A stretch of DNA of 64,000 nt from Ga0077530 sp035565975. GTDB lineage: Bacteria; Pseudomonadota; Alphaproteobacteria; Rhizobiales; Hyphomicrobiaceae. Below, in pieces: positions 60,031-64,000 of the stretch (position 1 is its first letter; each line of letters starts with the position of its first letter). A model generated the notes under the pieces. The model was not told the DNA's origin. It worked only from the letters and a program-made list of their open reading frames with translations, and did no database searches. Location of the stretch: positions 1-64,000 of the forward strand of contig DATMRT010000054.1 of assembly GCA_035565975.1 (NCBI GenBank). The letters run 5' to 3'. Made by a program: the position numbers and the translations under genes.

Positions 60031-62274
60031 ATGAGCCGAACCGAGAGCCGAACCGACGACATGCCGCGCTACCCCCAGATCACGCCCGAAGTGATCGCCA
60101 GCCACGGCTTCAAGGGTGACGAATACGACCGCCTGCTCGGCATCCTCGGCCGTCAGCCGACGTTCCTGGAACTCGGCATCTTCTCGGTCATGTGGTCCGA
60201 GCACTGCTCGTACAAGTCGAGCCGCTACTGGCTCAAGCAGCTCCCGACATCGGGGCCGAAGGTCATCCAGGGGCCGGGTGAGAACGCGGGTGTCGTCGAT
60301 CTCGGCGACGGCGACTGCGCCGTGTTCAAGATGGAGAGCCACAACCACCCGAGCTATATCGAGCCCTACCAGGGCGCGGCGACGGGCGTCGGCGGCATCA
60401 TGCGCGACGTGTTCACCATGGGGGCGCGGCCGATCGCGAATCTGAATGCGCTGCGCTTCGGCGATCCCACGCACCCGAAGACGCGCCATCTCGTGTCGGG
60501 TGTCGTCGCAGGGATAGGCGGCTACGGTAACTGCGTCGGCGTGCCGACGGTCGGCGGCGAGACGAACTTCGATCCCGGCTACAACGGCAATATCCTCGTC
60601 AACGCGATGTGCATCGGCCTCGCGCGCTCGGACAAGATCTTCTACTCAGCGGCGAAAGGCGTTGGGCTGTCGGTGGTTTACGTCGGCTCGAAGACGGGCC
60701 GCGACGGCATCCACGGTGCGACCATGGCGTCGGCCGAATTCGACGACAAGAGCGCGGAGAAGCGGCCGACCGTGCAGGTCGGGGATCCCTTCACCGAGAA
60801 GCTGCTGATCGAGGCGTGTCTCGAGCTGATGGCGTCGGACGCGATCATTGCCATCCAGGACATGGGCGCGGCGGGGCTCACGTCATCGACATCGGAGATG
60901 GCCGACAAGGGCGGCGTCGGCATTGAGCTTGATCTCGACCATGTGCCGCAGCGCGAGCCGGGCATGACGGCCTACGAGATGATGCTCTCGGAGAGCCAGG
61001 AGCGGATGCTCATGATCCTCAAGCCCGGCTCGGAGGCCGAGGGCGAGCGTATTTTCCGCAAATGGGGCCTGGATTTCGCGATCATCGGCAAGACGACCGA
61101 CACGGGACGTATGATCGTCAAGCACAAGGGCAAGGTCGAGGCGGACCTGCCCGTCGACAAGCTCGCGAACTCCGCGCCGCTCTATCAGCGGCCCTGGGAG
61201 CCGACGGTGCCGCCGAAGACCATTCTCGCCGAGTGGGTGCCGGCGCCGGCGAGCCTCACGGAAACGCTCGAAGCCATGATGAGTGGCCCGCATCTCGCCT
61301 CGCGCCGCTGGATCTGGGAGCAGTACGATCATCTCGTCATGGGCCAGACCCTCGGGCGGCCGGGCGGCGACGCGGCTGTCGTGCGGCTCCCCGGCACGAA
61401 GAAGGCGATCGCGGCGAGCTGTGATGTGACACCGCGCTACTGTCTCGCCGATCCGGTCATGGGCACCAAGCAAGCGGTTGTCGAGACGTGGCGCAATCTG
61501 ACGGCGGTCGGTGCCGACCCGATCGCGATCACGGACAACATGAACTTCGGCAATCCCGAGCGCCCCGAGATCATGGGCCAGTTCGTCGGCTCGGTCGAAG
61601 GCATGGGCGAAGCGTGCCGCGCGCTCGGGTATCCGGTCGTCTCGGGCAACGTCTCGCTCTACAACGAGACGAACGGTAAGGGCATTCCGCCGACGCCGGC
61701 CATCGGCGGCGTGGGCCTGATTCCGGACTGGTCGAAGACGGCCGATATCAAGCTCAAGCACGACGGCCATCTGCTGATCCTGATCGGGCACGAGGAAGGT
61801 CATCTTGGGCAGTCGCTTTACCAGCTTCATGTCACGGGCAAGAGCGAGGGTGCGCCGCCGCCGGTCGATCTCGAAGACGAGATCAAGGCTGGCAATCTCG
61901 TGCGCGCGCTCATCCGCGAGGAGAAGGTCTCTGCGGTTCATGACGTGAGCGACGGCGGCCTGCTGGTCGCGGTCGCGGAGATGGCGCTCGCGGGCAATCG
62001 TGGCGTCGAGCTGTTCCCCTACGAGGGCAAGTTGCCGCCGCACGCTGTCTGGTTCGGTGAGGACCAGGGCCGCTATGTGCTTGCCGCCGCGCCCTCGATT
62101 GCCGAGGAAATTGCCGAGCGGGCGCGGCTTCTCGGGCTCGCCGTGCGCATCATTGGTCGCACGGGCGGCGATGCCATACAACTCAAGGGGGAGGCCGCCC
62201 TGCCTTTGGCCCAGCTCCGCAAGGGGCACGCGTCCTGGCTTCCCGAGTATATGTCCGGAAAGCGTAATTCCTGA
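60031..62274 (+). CDS. purL: Phosphoribosylformylglycinamidine synthase subunit PurL
   Basis: The 747-residue small PurL, which with PurS and PurQ converts FGAR to FGAM in purine synthesis. LELGIFSVMWSEHCSYKSSR, KMESHNHPSYIEPYQGAATG, GGYGNCVGVPTVGGETNFDP and FGNPERPEIMGQFVGSVEGM belong to the ATP-binding and FGAR domains. The ATG at 60031 (MSRTES) gives a short N-terminal extension; ATG 60061 (MPRYPQITPEV) is nearer to the family start. No purS/purQ are present here. Confidence 0.96.
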   Translation: MSRTESRTDDMPRYPQITPEVIASHGFKGDEYDRLLGILGRQPTFLELGIFSVMWSEHCSYKSSRYWLKQLPTSGPKVIQGPGENAGVVDLGDGDCAVFKMESHNHPSYIEPYQGAATGVGGIMRDVFTMGARPIANLNALRFGDPTHPKTRHLVSGVVAGIGGYGNCVGVPTVGGETNFDPGYNGNILVNAMCIGLARSDKIFYSAAKGVGLSVVYVGSKTGRDGIHGATMASAEFDDKSAEKRPTVQVGDPFTEKLLIEACLELMASDAIIAIQDMGAAGLTSSTSEMADKGGVGIELDLDHVPQREPGMTAYEMMLSESQERMLMILKPGSEAEGERIFRKWGLDFAIIGKTTDTGRMIVKHKGKVEADLPVDKLANSAPLYQRPWEPTVPPKTILAEWVPAPASLTETLEAMMSGPHLASRRWIWEQYDHLVMGQTLGRPGGDAAVVRLPGTKKAIAASCDVTPRYCLADPVMGTKQAVVETWRNLTAVGADPIAITDNMNFGNPERPEIMGQFVGSVEGMGEACRALGYPVVSGNVSLYNETNGKGIPPTPAIGGVGLIPDWSKTADIKLKHDGHLLILIGHEEGHLGQSLYQLHVTGKSEGAPPPVDLEDEIKAGNLVRALIREEKVSAVHDVSDGGLLVAVAEMALAGNRGVELFPYEGKLPPHAVWFGEDQGRYVLAAAPSIAEEIAERARLLGLAVRIIGRTGGDAIQLKGEAALPLAQLRKGHASWLPEYMSGKRNS

Positions 62275-62333
62275 CGCCGCTTAGGGCTCGGGGGCGGGCG
62301 TGTTAAGATGCCCGTCCTGAAATTCGGAGCCTC

Positions 62334-62498
62334 GTGTGGATGATCGAGAAATTCGCCGGTGTTTGCGGTGATCTTCGTAGCGAATTTCTCGATCTGAATC
62401 ACACGAGCAAATTTAAGCCTCTAGTGTCCCTTTTGATTCCGAAGTTCGCTCGGGACGCTAGCAGCGAGGTTTGGCGAACTTCGGAATCGGGACACTAG
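62334..62498. repeat. Two-hairpin intergenic repeat, copy B, adjacent to coaBC
   Basis: Part 1 (62334-62404): GTGTG, then GATCGAGAAATTCGCC, a 22-nt loop region, GCGAATTTCTCGATC and AATCACAC. Part 2 (62421-62498): CTAGTGTCCC, then GATTCCGAAGTTCGC and GCGAACTTCGGAATC, ending GGGACACTAG. Compared with copy A, T to G in the left arm (GATTCCGAA to GATGCCGAA) is matched by A to C in the right arm. The element ends 4 nt before the coaBC GTG start. Confidence 0.9.
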
Positions 62499-62502
62499 GG
62501 AC

Positions 62503-63744
62503 GTGCGCGAGCGACGCCTGCTTCTCATCATCGGCGGTGGCATTGCCGCCTACAAGTGCCTGGAGCTGATCCGGCGCGCGCGCGAGCGCGGCTTTGCCGT
62601 GCGCACGGTGATGACCAAGGCGGCCGAGGCCTTCGTGACGCCGCTCTCGGTGAGCGCGATCTCGAATGAGCGCGTGCTGACGGCGCTTTTCGACGTCGAC
62701 GAGGAGCGTGAGATCGGGCACATCCGCCTCTCGCGCGAGGCTGATCTGATCGTTGTCGCGCCGGCGACGGCCGACCTCATGGCGAAGATGGCCGGCGGTC
62801 ATGCGGACGACCTAGCGACGGCCGTCCTGCTCGCGACCGACAAGCCCGTGCTCGTCGCGCCGGCCATGAACCCGCGCATGTGGCAGCACGCGGCGACGCA
62901 ACGCAACGTCGCGATGCTCCAAGCGGACGGTATTCACTTCGTCGGTCCCAATGCGGGCGAGATGGCTGAGCGCAATGAAGCCGGTCTCGGCCGCATGGCG
63001 GAGCCGCACGAAATCCTCGCCGCCATCGAGAAGCTCTGGGGTAACGAGACGGCGAACATCGGCGCGAAAGGGCCGCTCGCCGGCCGTCACGTGCTGATCA
63101 CGGCGGGCCCGACGCACGAGCCAATCGATCCCGTGCGCTACATCGCCAATCGCTCGTCGGGCAAGCAGGGCTATGCGCTCGCAGCAGCGGCGCGAGCGCT
63201 CGGCGCCCGCGTGACGCTCGTCTCGGGGCCGACGGACCTGCCTATTCCGCACGGTGTATTTGTCGTCCGTGTCGAATCCGCACGCGAAATGCTGAAGACG
63301 GTGGAAGCGGCTTTGCCGGCGGACGTCGGTATCTTCGCGGCAGCCGTCGCCGACTGGCGCGTCGCCGATGCGAGCGATCAGAAAATCAAGAAGGACGCCA
63401 AGCAATCGTCGCCGACGCTCACGCTCGTCGAGAACCCGGACATCCTGAAGACGGTCGGTCACTTGAAGGCCGGCAAGCGTCCGCCGCTGGTGATCGGCTT
63501 TGCGGCCGAGACCGAGAACGTCATTGAGAACGCCAAGAAGAAGCGCAAGAGCAAGGCCGCGGACTGGATCGTCGCCAATGACGTGTCGCCGGCGACGGGA
63601 ATCATGGGCGGGGATCGCAATGCCGTGCACATTGTGGGTGCCGGAGGCGTCGAGAGCTGGCCGGACCTCGACAAGAGTGATGTCGCGCGTCGCTTGATGG
63701 ATCGCGTGGTGGAATGGCTCGAAGAAAACACGAGCCAAGCCTGA
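62503..63744 (+). CDS. coaBC: Bifunctional phosphopantothenoylcysteine decarboxylase / phosphopantothenate-cysteine ligase
   Basis: CoaBC (Dfp) makes phosphopantetheine from phosphopantothenate and cysteine. The N-terminal flavin CoaC domain is shown by LLLIIGGGIAAYKCLELI, HIRLSREADLIVVAPATADL (with the catalytic His) and VAPAMNPRMWQH. The CoaB domain (from ~190) has LITAGPTHEPIDPVRYIANR, SSGKQGYALA and KIKKDAKQ. The 413-residue length is usual. The GTG at 62503 is the only suitable start; the best Shine-Dalgarno-like bases (GGGA) lie in the right arm of the upstream repeat. dut follows, a conserved pairing. Confidence 0.95.
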   Translation: MRERRLLLIIGGGIAAYKCLELIRRARERGFAVRTVMTKAAEAFVTPLSVSAISNERVLTALFDVDEEREIGHIRLSREADLIVVAPATADLMAKMAGGHADDLATAVLLATDKPVLVAPAMNPRMWQHAATQRNVAMLQADGIHFVGPNAGEMAERNEAGLGRMAEPHEILAAIEKLWGNETANIGAKGPLAGRHVLITAGPTHEPIDPVRYIANRSSGKQGYALAAAARALGARVTLVSGPTDLPIPHGVFVVRVESAREMLKTVEAALPADVGIFAAAVADWRVADASDQKIKKDAKQSSPTLTLVENPDILKTVGHLKAGKRPPLVIGFAAETENVIENAKKKRKSKAADWIVANDVSPATGIMGGDRNAVHIVGAGGVESWPDLDKSDVARRLMDRVVEWLEENTSQA

Positions 63745-63800
63745 CAACGCGTGGGCGCGGCGTGTGGAAAGACCTGACCCTCGCCGCGGGCCCCACAGAT

Positions 63801-63823
63801 TCCTCCCCACAAGGGGGAGGGGG
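63801..63823. repeat. C-rich palindrome between coaBC and dut
   Basis: CCTCCCC (63802-63808) pairs with GGGGAGG (63814-63820) around ACAAG. It is a short member of the C-rich family seen at 25419, 29317 and 33318. Confidence 0.5.
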
Positions 63824-63856
63824 ATTTCGGCTGACGGGAACTAGCGGGGGCGCATA

Positions 63857-64000
63857 TGGGGAAAGTCACGATCGGGGTCATGCGCCTGCCGCACGGGCAG
63901 GGACTGGAGTTGCCTGCTTACCAGTCAGCTGGTGCGGCCGGCATGGATCTCGTCGCTGCCGTGCCCGACGGCGCGCCGATGGAATTGCCTCCCGGCGCCC
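63857..64000 (+). CDS. dut: dUTP diphosphatase (5' part, cut by window edge)
   Basis: The first 48 codons read MGKVTIGVMRLPHGQGLELP then AYQSAGAAGMDLVAAVP, where the latter is motif 1 of trimeric dUTPases (AGAAGxDL). Dut hydrolyses dUTP to dUMP and keeps uracil out of DNA. GGGGG stands 6-7 nt before the ATG at 63857. The gene continues beyond the window. Its place after coaBC is conserved. Confidence 0.93.

Overview
The window is chromosomal DNA from a high-GC alphaproteobacterium, most likely of the order Hyphomicrobiales (Rhizobiales). The main evidence is the uninterrupted block pyrH-frr-uppS-cdsA-dxr-rseP-bamA-lpxD-fabZ-lpxA-lpxI-lpxB followed by convergent gltA and gltX. Use of LpxI instead of LpxH, the plsX-fabH-ihfA-merR order and the tolQRA arrangement agree. 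Genus cannot be assigned from the sequence alone. There is no rRNA, prophage, transposase, CRISPR array or obvious genomic island; this is mostly a housekeeping region with small accessory inserts.

Layout. 1-4.3 kb: tRNA-Glu(CUC), a TrmJ-type methyltransferase with an unusual N-terminal domain, small exported proteins, dapD and a Lys/Ala-rich repeat protein. 4.4-8.7 kb: a 1157-residue indolepyruvate:ferredoxin oxidoreductase-type enzyme and a glutathione transferase. 8.8-22.4 kb: the envelope and isoprenoid block, ending in lpxI (with an extra C-terminal domain) and lpxB. 22.4-28.4 kb, minus strand: gltA, gltX, an SDR-like protein lacking the usual catalytic residues, and a two-subunit 2-oxoacid dehydrogenase E1. 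28.4-34.1 kb: MoeB/ThiF-like enzyme, intradiol dioxygenase, LysE exporter, a membrane protein with a possible PH-like tail, DUF6166 protein and nitroreductase. 34.2-38.3 kb, minus strand: plsX, fabH, ihfA, merR and a Sfp-type phosphopantetheinyl transferase. 38.5-43.8 kb: ruvB, a Tat-exported phosphoesterase, ybgC and tolQRA. 43.9-53.2 kb: putA, trpGD, a TetR regulator, a homocysteine methyltransferase-like gene and a small catabolic cluster. 53.3-58.6 kb: small secreted proteins and phnCDE behind a candidate PhoB box. 58.7-64 kb: a TDT-family transporter, purL, coaBC and the start of dut.

How the genes work together. The central block makes the lipid carrier (uppS, dxr), CDP-diacylglycerol (cdsA), lipid A (lpxD, lpxA, lpxI, lpxB, with fabZ) and the outer-membrane machinery (bamA, rseP). 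The plsX/fabH locus and tolQRA add fatty-acid start-up and envelope constriction. ruvB, tolQRA and trpGD each stand apart from their customary partners (ruvCA, tolB-pal, trpE/trpC), which suggests breakpoints.

Most interesting signals. No complete new system was found. The best leads are: a two-hairpin intergenic repeat in three copies (32.66, 35.53 and 62.33 kb), one of which almost touches the coaBC start codon and shows a compensatory base-pair change; a duplicated leader with conserved -35/-10 hexamers in front of both the TDT transporter and purL; a C-terminal extension of LpxI that looks like a decayed second copy of its catalytic domain; a DUF433-like/TrmJ fusion; an SDR without Ser/Tyr/Asn in an operon with E1 alpha/beta; and a three-repeat PhoB-type site before phnCDE. 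All functional calls rest on reading motifs and gene order by eye; no database search was run.
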